64,000 nucleotides of DNA, taken from positions 37,943-101,942 of the forward strand of contig JADIYN010000017.1 in the NCBI GenBank assembly GCA_016705335.1. The letters are read 5' to 3'. Positions 50,298-58,998 of this stretch are shown piece after piece (positions within the stretch are counted from its first letter, which is position 1; each line of letters begins with the position of its first letter). The position numbers and the translations under genes are program-made. This DNA comes from Draconibacterium sp. (GTDB lineage: Bacteria; Bacteroidota; Bacteroidia; Bacteroidales; Prolixibacteraceae). Below the pieces are notes generated by a model that saw only the letters and a program-made list of their open reading frames with translations, was not told the DNA's origin and did no database searches.

Positions 50298-52220
50298 ATG
50301 CATTATCAGGATTTTTTCTTTCAGGCTTTTATATTTCTTGCAGCAGCAGTTGTAACTGTTCCTGTAATTAAAAAACTGGGACTTGGTTCGGTACTTGGAT
50401 ATTTGCTGGCAGGTATAATAATCGGGCCATCAGTACTGGGACTTGTTGGTTACGATGCCGATAAAGTAATGCACTTTGCCGAGTTTGGCGTTGTATTAAT
50501 GCTTTTTGTAATTGGTCTCGAACTTCAACCTTCTCTGCTTTGGAGTATGCGCCGCACAATTTTTGGGCTTGGCGGTTTACAGGTACTTTTTACCACAATT
50601 GTAATTGCTGCATTGGCACTTCTTTTCGACTTTAAAATAAACCGTGCCATTGCCATTGGTTTAATTTTGGCCCTTTCGTCAACCGCAATTGTTTTACAAA
50701 CATTAACCGAAAAAGGAATGCTGCAAAATCCGGCAGGACGATCGGCATTTTCCGTGCTTTTGTTTCAGGATATTGCGGTTATACCAATCCTTGCCATCAT
50801 ACCTGTTTTGGCCACATTAAACGGAAATATCAATCTGGCCGATTCTGAACTTAATCAACTTACACCAATGGCTTCGCTTCCGGGCTGGCTGCAATTGTTG
50901 GTGTTGGTTGCCGTAGTCTCATTAATTGTTTTCGCTGGCCGTTTTGTTGCCCGACATCTTTTTCGTCTTGTTGCAGAAACCGGAATGCACGAAGTTTTTA
51001 CAGCCATGGCGCTTTTACTTGTTATCGGAATTGCACTGGCAATGTCAAAAATTGGCCTTTCGCCCGCACTTGGTACTTTCCTTGCCGGTGTTGTGCTTGC
51101 AGATAATGAATACCGCCACGAACTTGAAACTACAATTAATCCATTTAAGGGATTACTGTTAGGATTGTTTTTTATATCGGTTGGTGCAAGCATCAATTTT
51201 GTGCTTTTCATTGAAGAACCAGTAATTATTATTGGTTTTCTTGGCTTGTTGATTTTAGTAAAATTTATCATTCTCTTTATTCTTGGCAGGTTTTTCAAGT
51301 TGCGAAAAGGTTATGATTTTCTTTTTGCCTTTTTGCTGGCCCAGTCAAGCGAATTTGCGTTTGTTTTAATATCATTCTCAGAGCAAAACCAGCTTTTGGA
51401 CAAAAGAACAACCGGTTTGCTTTTACTTATGGTGGCGCTTTCTATGGCAATTTCGCCGTTATTGCTGATTTTCAACGAAAAAGCACTTTCCCCGATTCTT
51501 ACACGGAGGCAAAACAAAATTGAATATGACGATATGGAAAGCTCAGAAAATCCGGTTATTATTACCGGATTTGGACGTTTCGGGCTGGTTATTGGCCGTT
51601 TGCTGCTTGCCAATAAATACAAAGTTACCATCATCGACCGCAACCCGGCCAACATTGAAGTTTTACGAAGATTTGGTTTCAAACTGTTTTACGGCGATGT
51701 TACCCGCCCGCAGGTACTTGAACAGGCAGGTATTAAAAATGCTAAAATCGTCATTCTCAGTATGGCTGAATATGACGAAGCATTAAAAGTAGCCGACTAT
51801 ATTAAGAAAAATCATCCGCAGGTAAAAATTCTTGCACGAGCCAAGGACATTTACCATGCATTCGAGTTTTTTAAACGAAATGTACATACAGTACAGCAGG
51901 AAGTATTTGATTCTGCAGCCGAACTGGGACAAAAAGCATTGATACACCTGGGTTACTCAAAATACGAGGCATATCGTTCAATACGTACTTTCAAACACCA
52001 TGAGAAAGAAGTTTTGCTCGATTTATATGCACTCTGGAAAGAAGACGATAAAAAATTTATAGAGGAAGCCCGGCGTTTTTCGGAACAACTTTCAGAAATA
52101 CTTCAAACTGAAAAAGATTACCTAATCCATGAAACCGATTATGCATGGAATGTAAATGCAGTTAAGGATGATATTGAACAGGAAAATGACTTAAAAAAAG
52201 ATCGTTCCAAACATAAGTAA
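50298..52220 (+). CDS. kefC: KefC/KefB-type CPA2 potassium:proton antiporter
   Basis: A 640-aa inner-membrane antiporter. About 12 helices fill residues 5-390, with the family motifs GYLLAGIIIGPS, LFQDIAVIPILAI and ALGTFLAGVVLADNEYRHEL. A linker leads to a cytoplasmic Rossmann TrkA-N/KTN domain (about 415-540; VIITGFGRFGLVIGRLLLAN, TIIDRNPANIEVLRRFG, ILARAKD). It vents K+ in exchange for protons, classically during electrophile stress. KefF is encoded immediately upstream. Together with trkH at 9.4 kb the window encodes both uptake and efflux of potassium. Confidence 0.93.
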   Translation: MHYQDFFFQAFIFLAAAVVTVPVIKKLGLGSVLGYLLAGIIIGPSVLGLVGYDADKVMHFAEFGVVLMLFVIGLELQPSLLWSMRRTIFGLGGLQVLFTTIVIAALALLFDFKINRAIAIGLILALSSTAIVLQTLTEKGMLQNPAGRSAFSVLLFQDIAVIPILAIIPVLATLNGNINLADSELNQLTPMASLPGWLQLLVLVAVVSLIVFAGRFVARHLFRLVAETGMHEVFTAMALLLVIGIALAMSKIGLSPALGTFLAGVVLADNEYRHELETTINPFKGLLLGLFFISVGASINFVLFIEEPVIIIGFLGLLILVKFIILFILGRFFKLRKGYDFLFAFLLAQSSEFAFVLISFSEQNQLLDKRTTGLLLLMVALSMAISPLLLIFNEKALSPILTRRQNKIEYDDMESSENPVIITGFGRFGLVIGRLLLANKYKVTIIDRNPANIEVLRRFGFKLFYGDVTRPQVLEQAGIKNAKIVILSMAEYDEALKVADYIKKNHPQVKILARAKDIYHAFEFFKRNVHTVQQEVFDSAAELGQKALIHLGYSKYEAYRSIRTFKHHEKEVLLDLYALWKEDDKKFIEEARRFSEQLSEILQTEKDYLIHETDYAWNVNAVKDDIEQENDLKKDRSKHK

Positions 52221-52340
52221 CATTTAGAATTTAGACTTTTTCTAAATTGCTTCTTTTCTAATAAAACTGATTTTTTGACAATTACAGATTCATATAAATA
52301 CATAAATTTGCAATCTGGAAATAGCAGAAATTACAGAATT

Positions 52341-52758
52341 TTGAGTTCAGACATAAAACATATTGGTTTCGTAAAAGGAAATAAAAGGATCATCTTTGAT
52401 TGTAAATATCATAAATGAATCCGCGTGTTCCGCTTGCCATTCAAAAGGTTCGTGCACTGTTTCTGACTTTCAGGATAAAGAAATTGAAATCAGTAATTTT
52501 GCCGGTACTTATTCACCCGGTCAGCAGGTAAACATTGTATTAAAGGAAACGCAGGGATTTACGGCTGTCTTTTACGGATATGTATTACCCTTTATTTTGG
52601 TGCTAACTACATTAATCCTCACTGTTTCAATATTTGACAATGAGCTAATTGGCGGATTACTGGCTTTGGCAATATTAATTCCGTACTATACTTCAATCTA
52701 TTTTTTTCGTCATTTATTAAAAAATGTATTCAAATTCGAAATTGAAGAAAATATTTAA
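52341..52758 (+). CDS. rseC: RseC/MucC-family SoxR-reducing protein (one frameshift)
   Basis: A small two-helix inner-membrane protein of about 138 aa that pairs with Rnf to keep redox regulators reduced. The cysteine motif is ESACSACHSKGSCTVSD. Membrane segments are FYGYVLPFILVLTTLILTVS and a second one (IGGLLALAILIPYYTSIYFF). The ATG-less 5' part starts at a TTG (52341) reading SSDIKHIGFVK. Removing one G at 52377-52378 gives VKEIKGSSLIVNIINESACS, the normal N-terminus. It ends 3 nt before rnfB and heads the Rnf operon. Confidence 0.85.
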
Positions 52759-52761
52759 TTT

Positions 52762-53626
52762 ATGAGTTTAACAGTAATATATACCATCGCCACATTAAGT
52801 ATAATAGGCACATCTTCAGCCATTATACTATACTTTGTGGCACAAAAATTCAAGGTTTTTGAAGATCCCCGGATCGACGAGGTAGAACAGGCACTTCCGG
52901 CTGCGAACTGCGGAGGATGTGGATTTGCCGGATGCCGTGCTTTTGCTGAAGCCTGTGTTAAAGCCGACAACCTTTCGGATTTGAATTGTCCGGTTGGAGG
53001 CAATGAAACTATGGCAAATGTGGCAAAATTACTGGGACTTGAAGCATTGCAAAAAGCACCCCGAACAGCATACATACGTTGTAACGGAACTTGCGACCAC
53101 CGGCCAAAAACAAGTAATTTCGATGGTGCAACTACCTGTGCAATTGCTGCATCGGTTTACAGCGGCGAAACAGATTGTCAGTGGGGCTGCGACGGTTACG
53201 GTGATTGCTACAATGTTTGCGAGTTTGGAGCCATTGAATTGCGCGCTAACCTGGGAGTACCGCTAATTCTTGATGATATGTGTGGCATGCGGAAAATGTG
53301 TTGATGCCTGCCCAAAAAACCTCATCGAAATGAGGAAGCAATTCCCTAAAAACAGAAAAATTGTTGTTGCCTGCCGGAATAAAGATAAAGGAGCAATTAC
53401 CCGAAAAGCCTGCGATGTTGGTTGTATTGGGTGTAGCAAATGCGAAAAGGAGTGTAAATTCGATGCAATTACTATTGAAAATAACCTCGCTTTTATCGAC
53501 TCAGACAAATGCAAGCTTTGTCGCAAATGTGTTCCGGTTTGTCCAACAAATTCAATAATAGAGTTGAATTTTCCCCCAAGGAAAATAGTAACAGAGGAAA
53601 AAGAAGAGTGTAGCACAGCTAAATAA
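52762..53626 (+). CDS. rnfB: Ion-translocating oxidoreductase subunit RnfB (one frameshift)
   Basis: The ferredoxin-accepting subunit of Rnf. An N-terminal membrane helix is followed by the Cys cluster domain NCGGCGFAGCRAFAEACVKA and a region with CDGYGDCYNVCEFGAIEL. Two 4Fe-4S ferredoxin motifs follow (CGKCVDACPKNLIEM; CKLCRKCVPVCPTNSI), plus CIGCSKCEKECKFDAI. The frame is lost at 53278-53282 in ATGTGTGG. Restoring a TG gives DDMCVACGKCVDACP, which joins the halves into about 288 aa. The protein is membrane-bound, with the clusters in the cytoplasm. Confidence 0.93.
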
Positions 53627-53632
53627 TACAGA

Positions 53633-54964
53633 ATGTTAAAAACGTTCAAGATTGGTGGAGTTCATCCACCCGAAAATAAGATTTCAGCAGATAAAAAAAT
53701 CGAAACATTAACCATCCCAAAATCGGTATTTATACCCGTTGCTCAACATATCGGGGCACCTGCAACAGCTGTTGTTAACAAGGGTGATTTGGTTAAAGTG
53801 GGACAGATTATCGCCAAAAGCAGTGGTTTTGTTTCCACAAATATCCACTCATCAGTTTCGGGAAAGGTTAAAAAAATAGATACTTCAACCGATAGTTCGG
53901 GTTATCCGAAACATGGTATATTTATCGATGTTGAAGGAGATGAATGGCTTGAAGAAATAGACCGTTCGGAAACATTAAAAAACACATTTGAGCTGAACGG
54001 TGTGGAAATCGTTCAAAAAATCCAGGAAGCAGGAATCGTTGGTTTGGGAGGTGCCACTTTCCCAACTCATGTAAAACTTGTTCCACCAAAAGGAATGAAA
54101 GCTGATGTGCTGTTAATTAATGGCGTTGAGTGTGAACCTTATTTAACTTCAGATCACAGGTTAATGTTGGAAAAAGCTGATGAAATTCTTGTTGGCACAC
54201 AACTTTTAATGAAGGCAATGAATGTCGAAAAAGCTGTCATCGGAATTGAAAATAACAAACCTGATGCGATAAAGTTTTTAACCGACAAAGCAAAAAATTA
54301 CAAAGGAATTACTGTAATTGCCTTACAAGTGAAATACCCGCAGGGTGGTGAAAAACAATTGATAAAAGCCGTCACCGGAAAAGAAGTCCCATCAGGCGGA
54401 TTGCCAATTGCTGTTGGTGCAGTGGTTAGCAATGTGGGTACTGCCTTTGCGGTTTACGAAGCTATTCAAAAAAATAAACCGCTTATTGAAAGAGTAGTTA
54501 CGGTTACCGGAAAAAGCATTGCGAAACCTTCGAATTTTAAAGTTCGTATTGGGACATCTACATCAGAATTAATAGAAGCCGCCGGTGGGTTGCCCGAAGA
54601 TACAGGGAAAATTATTAGTGGAGGGCCGATGATGGGTCGTGCAATTGCATCACTTGATGTTCCTGTTACAAAAGGAACTTCAGGAATACTTATCATGCAA
54701 AACAATGAGGCCAAACGCGGGGAATATATGGACTGCATCCGTTGTTCGCGCTGTGTATCGGTTTGTCCGATGGGTTTGGAACCTTATTTATTGATGACTT
54801 TTGGACAGAAAAAAATATTCGACAGGGCCGAAAATGACAGGATTATGGATTGTATTGAATGTGGCTCGTGCAGCTACACCTGCCCGTCAAACCGCCCGCT
54901 ACTCGACTATATTCGGTTTGGAAAAGCAAAAGTGGGAACAATAATAAGAACAAGAAAAAAATAG
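53633..54964 (+). CDS. rnfC: Ion-translocating oxidoreductase subunit RnfC
   Basis: An intact 443-aa NADH-binding and Fe-S subunit. The N-terminal barrel-like region holds GGVHPPENKISADK. The Rossmann-like NADH/FMN domain shows GLGGATFPTHVKL and GVECEPYLTSDHR. Two C-terminal 4Fe-4S motifs are CIRCSRCVSVCPMGLEP and CIECGSCSYTCPSNRPL. It transfers electrons between NAD(H) and RnfB/RnfG. It starts 6 nt after rnfB. Confidence 0.95.
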   Translation: MLKTFKIGGVHPPENKISADKKIETLTIPKSVFIPVAQHIGAPATAVVNKGDLVKVGQIIAKSSGFVSTNIHSSVSGKVKKIDTSTDSSGYPKHGIFIDVEGDEWLEEIDRSETLKNTFELNGVEIVQKIQEAGIVGLGGATFPTHVKLVPPKGMKADVLLINGVECEPYLTSDHRLMLEKADEILVGTQLLMKAMNVEKAVIGIENNKPDAIKFLTDKAKNYKGITVIALQVKYPQGGEKQLIKAVTGKEVPSGGLPIAVGAVVSNVGTAFAVYEAIQKNKPLIERVVTVTGKSIAKPSNFKVRIGTSTSELIEAAGGLPEDTGKIISGGPMMGRAIASLDVPVTKGTSGILIMQNNEAKRGEYMDCIRCSRCVSVCPMGLEPYLLMTFGQKKIFDRAENDRIMDCIECGSCSYTCPSNRPLLDYIRFGKAKVGTIIRTRKK

Positions 54965-55059
54965 ACAAGTTGCAGATACCGGTTACAAGTTACAGGTTGC
55001 AAAAACCTTAACCCGATACTTTAAACTTTAAACTCAGAACTTTAAACATTAAACTGAAT

Positions 55060-56061
55060 ATGAGTAATTTACTTACAGTTTCACCATCACCGCATATACA
55101 TTCGGGCGATTCGACCCAAAAAATAATGTACAGGGTTGTTTATGCAATGATTCCGGCATTAGCCTGGTCGGTTTTTGTTTTTGGACTCGATGCTTTGCGG
55201 GTTACATTAATTGCGGTTGTCGCTTGTTTGGCATTTGAATATATCATTCAGAAGTACCTTTTAAAAATAAAACCTGTAATAACCGATGGCTCGGCATTGA
55301 TAACCGGTATTTTGCTGGCATTTAATGTGCCATCAAATCTCCCCTGGTGGATAATTGTTATTGGTTCGCTGGCTGCTGTTGGTATCGCGAAACTATCATT
55401 TGGCGGTTTGGGAAACAATATTTTCAACCCCGCTTTGGTTGGACGGGTTTTTATGCTGATTTCATTTCCCGTTCAAATGACTTCTTGGCCGGTAAATGCC
55501 CGCAGCGGAATTGATGCAATTACGTCGGCAACTCCTTTAAGTATTATTAAGGAAGGCATTTCAAATGGAACACCAATTTCAGAAATTACCCAAAAATTAC
55601 CTACAACTTTTGACATGTTTTTGGGAAATATCGGTGGTTCCCTCGGAGAAATATCTGCATTGTTTTTGATTCTGGGTGGATTATACATGCTTTGGAAAAA
55701 AGTAATTACCTGGCATATTCCAGTTTCTGTAATAGCAACTGTTGCTCTTGTTGCAGCAGTTTTCTGGATAATTGACCCATCAACTTATATAAATCCTGTT
55801 TACCATATTTTCTCAGGAGGTTTGATGCTCGGTGCAATTTTTATGGCTACGGATATGGTTACTTCGCCAATGACACCCAAAGGACAAATTATTTACGGTA
55901 TTGGAATCGGTGTTTTAACTATTCTGATAAGGCTTTTTGGAGCGTATCCCGAAGGTATCTCATTTGCAATTCTGATTATGAATGCTTTGGTTCCCCTGCT
56001 CAACCGGTACCTCAAGCCAAAACGGTTTGGTGAAGTAAAAAAACAACCTGTTAAAGGATAA
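55060..56061 (+). CDS. rnfD: Ion-translocating oxidoreductase subunit RnfD
   Basis: A 333-aa membrane subunit with about nine helices. The covalent FMN site is the Thr in DAITSATPLSII (about 162). GGLGNNIFNPALVGRVF and ATDMVTSPMTPKGQIIYG are family landmarks. It forms part of the Na+ or H+ path. It starts 95 nt after rnfC; that gap contains only degenerate TTTAAACTTTAAAC-like sequence typical of the phylum's spacers. Confidence 0.95.
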   Translation: MSNLLTVSPSPHIHSGDSTQKIMYRVVYAMIPALAWSVFVFGLDALRVTLIAVVACLAFEYIIQKYLLKIKPVITDGSALITGILLAFNVPSNLPWWIIVIGSLAAVGIAKLSFGGLGNNIFNPALVGRVFMLISFPVQMTSWPVNARSGIDAITSATPLSIIKEGISNGTPISEITQKLPTTFDMFLGNIGGSLGEISALFLILGGLYMLWKKVITWHIPVSVIATVALVAAVFWIIDPSTYINPVYHIFSGGLMLGAIFMATDMVTSPMTPKGQIIYGIGIGVLTILIRLFGAYPEGISFAILIMNALVPLLNRYLKPKRFGEVKKQPVKG

Positions 56062-56065
56062 ACTT

Positions 56066-56644
56066 ATGGCAAAAAAAGAATCGACTTTTAAAAATATGAC
56101 GATTGCACTTTTCGTCATCACAGCTGTGGCAGGTTTGGCAATGGCCTTTGTATATTCGGTTACAATTGAACCGATTGCCATTTCGCAGAAAGCAAAAATC
56201 AACAATGCAATAAAAATGGTTATTCCTGAATTTGAAACTATTTTGGATACTGTATTATTGCCGGAAGACGGCAAAGACAGTATTCGCATCCACAGATTAA
56301 TCAAAGGAAGTGAAATTTCAGGAAACGCAATTGAAACATACACTGACAAAGGATTCAGCGGCCGTTTTAGTTTAATGGTAGGTTTTACACCCGATGGTAC
56401 AATTAGCAATATCGAAGTGCTGGAACACAAGGAAACTCCGGGGCTTGGAACGAAAATGGCACTTCCGGCTTTTAAAGACCAGTTTAAGGGATTAAAAATG
56501 TCGGATTTACCCGGAGAACAACTGAAAGTAAAAAAAGATGGCGGCACAGTTGATGCAATTACTGCCGCCACAATCAGCAGCCGCGCATTTTGCGATGCGG
56601 TTAACCGTGCTTATACCATGAATAAAAAAGGAGGAAACCAATGA
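56066..56644 (+). CDS. rnfG: Ion-translocating oxidoreductase subunit RnfG
   Basis: A 192-aa periplasmic flavoprotein with one N-terminal helix (MTIALFVITAVAGLAMAFVY). The covalent FMN Thr is in VDAITAATISSRAF (about 174). GVLEHKETPGLG-like sequence appears as EVLEHKETPGLGTKMALPAF. It overlaps rnfE by 4 nt (ATGA), so the two are translationally coupled. Confidence 0.94.
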   Translation: MAKKESTFKNMTIALFVITAVAGLAMAFVYSVTIEPIAISQKAKINNAIKMVIPEFETILDTVLLPEDGKDSIRIHRLIKGSEISGNAIETYTDKGFSGRFSLMVGFTPDGTISNIEVLEHKETPGLGTKMALPAFKDQFKGLKMSDLPGEQLKVKKDGGTVDAITAATISSRAFCDAVNRAYTMNKKGGNQ

Positions 56645-57230
56645 ATCAGCTTAACAATTTCACCAAAGGTTTTCTAAAGGAAAATCCAATTCTCGTACTT
56701 TTACTGGGAACTTGTCCAACGCTTGCAGTCACTTCTTCGGCTGTAAATGGTTTGGGAATGGGACTGGCAACCACATTTGTTCTTTTTATGTCGAATGTAT
56801 TTATTTCGGTAGTTAAGGATTTTGTGCCCGATAAAGTTCGTATTCCGGCATTTGTAGTGGTAATTGCAAGTTTTGTGACTATTGTCGATTTGCTAATGCA
56901 GGCATACACACCCAGCCTTTCGAACCAGCTTGGCATTTTTATTCCGCTTATTGTGGTAAACTGTATTGTTCTTGGCAGGGCTGAAGCTTTGCTGCAAAGA
57001 ATAATGTTTTATCATCGTTTATCGACGGACTTGGAATGGGTCTTGGATTTACACTTGCACTCGTTATCATGGGAAGTATCAGAGAAATGTTAGGTGCCGG
57101 TGCTATTTTCGGGTTTAAATTTATTCCTGAAACCGCCGATGGAATCCTTGTATTTATTCTGGCTCCCGGAGCTTTTATCACACTTGGTTTTATAATCGCA
57201 ATCCTGAAAAAAATCAAAAAAACATCATAA
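56641..57230 (+). CDS. rnfE: Ion-translocating oxidoreductase subunit RnfE (one frameshift)
   Basis: A six-helix membrane subunit paralogous to RnfA. The first frame gives NPILVLLLGTCPTLAVTSSA to IPLIVVNCIVLGRAEA. The second gives GLGMGLGFTLALVIMGSIRE to KKIKKTS. Adding a T to the run at 56988-56990 restores AFAAKNNVLSSFIDGLGMG, about 196 aa in all. The conserved Cys in NCIVLGRAEA probably binds the intramembrane Fe-S cluster shared with RnfA. Confidence 0.93.
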
Positions 57231-57241
57231 TCTGCAATATT

Positions 57242-57814
57242 ATGGAATACGTAATCATACTTATATCAGCCATTCTTGTCAATAACATTGTACTGGCACA
57301 GTTTCTTGGAATCTGTCCGTTTTTAGGGGTAAGTACAAAAATTGAAACTGCCATTGGAATGGGTGCATCGGTGCTGTTTGTAATGACATTGGCAACAATT
57401 GTTACATTCCTGGTGCAGCAATATGTTTTAGTACCGCTTAACCTTGCATTTTTACAAACCATCAGTTTTATCCTCGTTATTGCTGCCTTGGTTCAAATGC
57501 TCGAAATCATTCTGAAAAAGGCCAGCCCGGCACTTTACCAGGCTTTGGGAATTTTTCTTCCTTTAATTACCACCAACTGCGCGGTTTTAGGTGTTGCAAT
57601 ACTTGTAATAAAAAAAGAATACAACCTTGTTGAGTCGGTGGTTTTTACCATGGCAACTGCTATCGGTTTTGCACTTGCTCTTGTTATTTTCTCCGGAATC
57701 CGTGAGCAAATTGCTATTGCAAATGTGCCAAAGGGAATGCAGGGTATCCCGATTGCACTTGTTACCGCAGGTATTTTAGCATTGGCTTTTATGGGTTTTT
57801 CGGGGTTGGTGTAG
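57242..57814 (+). CDS. rnfA: Ion-translocating oxidoreductase subunit RnfA
   Basis: An intact 190-aa membrane protein with six helices, last in the rnfBCDGEA order. Landmarks are ILVNNIVLAQFLGICPFLGV with its cluster Cys, GMGASVLFVMTLATIVTFLV and TTNCAVLGVAILVIKKEYN with the second Cys. With RnfE it forms the core through which electrons and ions cross the membrane. Confidence 0.95.
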   Translation: MEYVIILISAILVNNIVLAQFLGICPFLGVSTKIETAIGMGASVLFVMTLATIVTFLVQQYVLVPLNLAFLQTISFILVIAALVQMLEIILKKASPALYQALGIFLPLITTNCAVLGVAILVIKKEYNLVESVVFTMATAIGFALALVIFSGIREQIAIANVPKGMQGIPIALVTAGILALAFMGFSGLV

Positions 57815-57817
57815 GAA

Positions 57818-57858
57818 ATGAGTGAATGAGTGAATGATAGAGTGATAGAGTGAGAATG
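57818..57858. repeat. Short tandem repeat (GAGTGAAT / AGAGTGAT units)
   Basis: About five imperfect 8-bp units lie between rnfA and the convergent toxin gene. This is probably slippage-generated simple sequence. It marks the start of the accessory segment. Confidence 0.6.
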
Positions 57859-57868
57859 GATTTAATTA

Positions 57869-58165
57869 TTACAAGTTCGTCTTCACAGGATTCATTAAAT
57901 TACCTCTGAAACTAACCAGTTCAATATATTTCCCCGAAATTCGGTAATAGAGGGAAGTTTGCTTACTAATAACACATCTTCTAATTTTTTTTCGCTTATC
58001 AAACAAGGGATACATTTTGGGATTAAATGATATTTGATTTAACAATCTATTAAAATCTTCTTCTATTTCAAGTGCTGTTCGCATTCCAAAATTAAAAATC
58101 ACATAATCCATTAAATTGTCATATTCAACAGAAGCTCTGGGTGAAAAATGAATTTGAGAGGGCAT
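57869..58165 (-). CDS. ParE/RelE-superfamily toxin
   Basis: A 98-aa small basic protein with the ParE-like fold pattern: an N-terminal strand (QIHFSPRASVEYDNLMDYV), two helices, then RRCVISKQTSLYYRISGKYI with the aromatic/basic strand typical of plasmid-stabilisation toxins. It lies 9 nt downstream of a 76-codon gene on the same strand that fits an antitoxin, which is the normal type-II order. Targets may be gyrase (ParE) or mRNA (RelE); sequence alone does not decide. Confidence 0.78.
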   Translation of the reverse strand: MPSQIHFSPRASVEYDNLMDYVIFNFGMRTALEIEEDFNRLLNQISFNPKMYPLFDKRKKIRRCVISKQTSLYYRISGKYIELVSFRGNLMNPVKTNL

Positions 58166-58174
58166 AATGATTGC

Positions 58175-58405
58175 TTATTGATTCAGTTTTAATTTTATTC
58201 TTTCCCGAACTTCTGAATATGGTACAAATTTTCCCTCATTCAACTGGTTTAAACCCTCTTCAATTGCCTGTTGATCTTCATAAGATAAATCATCCCAACC
58301 TTCTTTTTGGCCAATTCTAAATGAATCTATCTTTTTCAAAAGAATTTCATCTTCCAATTGCGAAATCCAATTTATCAATCTTAATCTAACTGCTTCCGTA
58401 TTCAT
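58175..58405 (-). CDS. Antitoxin partner of the ParE-type toxin
   Basis: A 76-aa acidic protein (NTEAVRLRLINWISQLEDEI; EGWDDLSYEDQQAIEEGLNQ; VPYSEVRERIKLKLNQ). The SYEDQQAIEEG stretch and the C-terminal FVPYSEVR are typical of small Bacteroidota antitoxins encoded before RelE/ParE toxins. It has no clear DNA-binding fold. It probably neutralises the toxin encoded 9 nt downstream. Confidence 0.72.
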   Translation of the reverse strand: MNTEAVRLRLINWISQLEDEILLKKIDSFRIGQKEGWDDLSYEDQQAIEEGLNQLNEGKFVPYSEVRERIKLKLNQ

Positions 58406-58548
58406 CTTACTGTTTTTTTCAAAATTAAAAAATAATATTCACATTCAAAAAGTATACTTTTAATCAATTCAAATTGTAATTTTGAAATGAAAATTAACTA
58501 AAAAGCAACCATTTCTAAATAAAAACCATCTTACCATAAAAAACCAAA

Positions 58549-58998
58549 ATGAAAATCAAACTGCTTGAAAAACACAACAAACTCATCGCATTTTTATTGG
58601 CGGTAATTGGAATTGGCGGAGCATGTACTTTTGGCGGCTGCGCTTATGGAGTTGGTCCGGTTGCTTGTGAATACGGAGTTCCTTCGGCTACTTTTAAAGT
58701 AATCGGGAAAGTAAGTTCAGTTGAAGGCAATAATATTAAAGGTATTCGGGTAATTCTGCAAAATGACACTGCCCACACTGACATAGATGGAAAATTCAAT
58801 GTTCAGGCAAACGATTTTCCTATGGATAAAGATTTCGATATTGAATTTGATGATACTGATGGCGAATTAAATGGCGCCTTTCAATCCCTCGACACAATTG
58901 TTTCCTTTGTTGATCCTGAATTTAAAAACGGTGACGGACATTGGTATCAGGGAGAAACCTCAAAAGAGTTCAATGTAAAACTGAAATCGAAAAATTGA
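58549..58998 (+). CDS. Radical SAM-associated lipoprotein (TIGR04134-like)
   Basis: A 149-aa lipoprotein. The signal LIAFLLAVIGIGGAC has a plausible lipobox ending in Cys26. The mature start is unusual, Gly/Cys/Tyr-rich (CTFGGCAYGVGPVACEYG), followed by VPSATFKVIGKVSSV. That opens a single carboxypeptidase-regulatory-like beta sandwich (GIRVILQNDTAHTDIDGKFN). The YGxPxATFxVxGKV pattern and the linked radical SAM gene match the TIGR04134/TIGR04133 pair as I remember it. The pair is known, but no product or modification has been established. It overlaps the radical SAM gene by 4 nt if the TTG start is used. I infer it is the enzyme's substrate. Confidence 0.8.
   Translation: MKIKLLEKHNKLIAFLLAVIGIGGACTFGGCAYGVGPVACEYGVPSATFKVIGKVSSVEGNNIKGIRVILQNDTAHTDIDGKFNVQANDFPMDKDFDIEFDDTDGELNGAFQSLDTIVSFVDPEFKNGDGHWYQGETSKEFNVKLKSKN

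Noticed and set aside
54965..55059. Regulatory repeat between rnfC and rnfD (TTTAAACTTTAAAC)
   Set aside because: Similar degenerate GTTTAAAGTTTAAA spacers occur after gyrB and before glmS; it looks like generic spacer sequence rather than a specific site.
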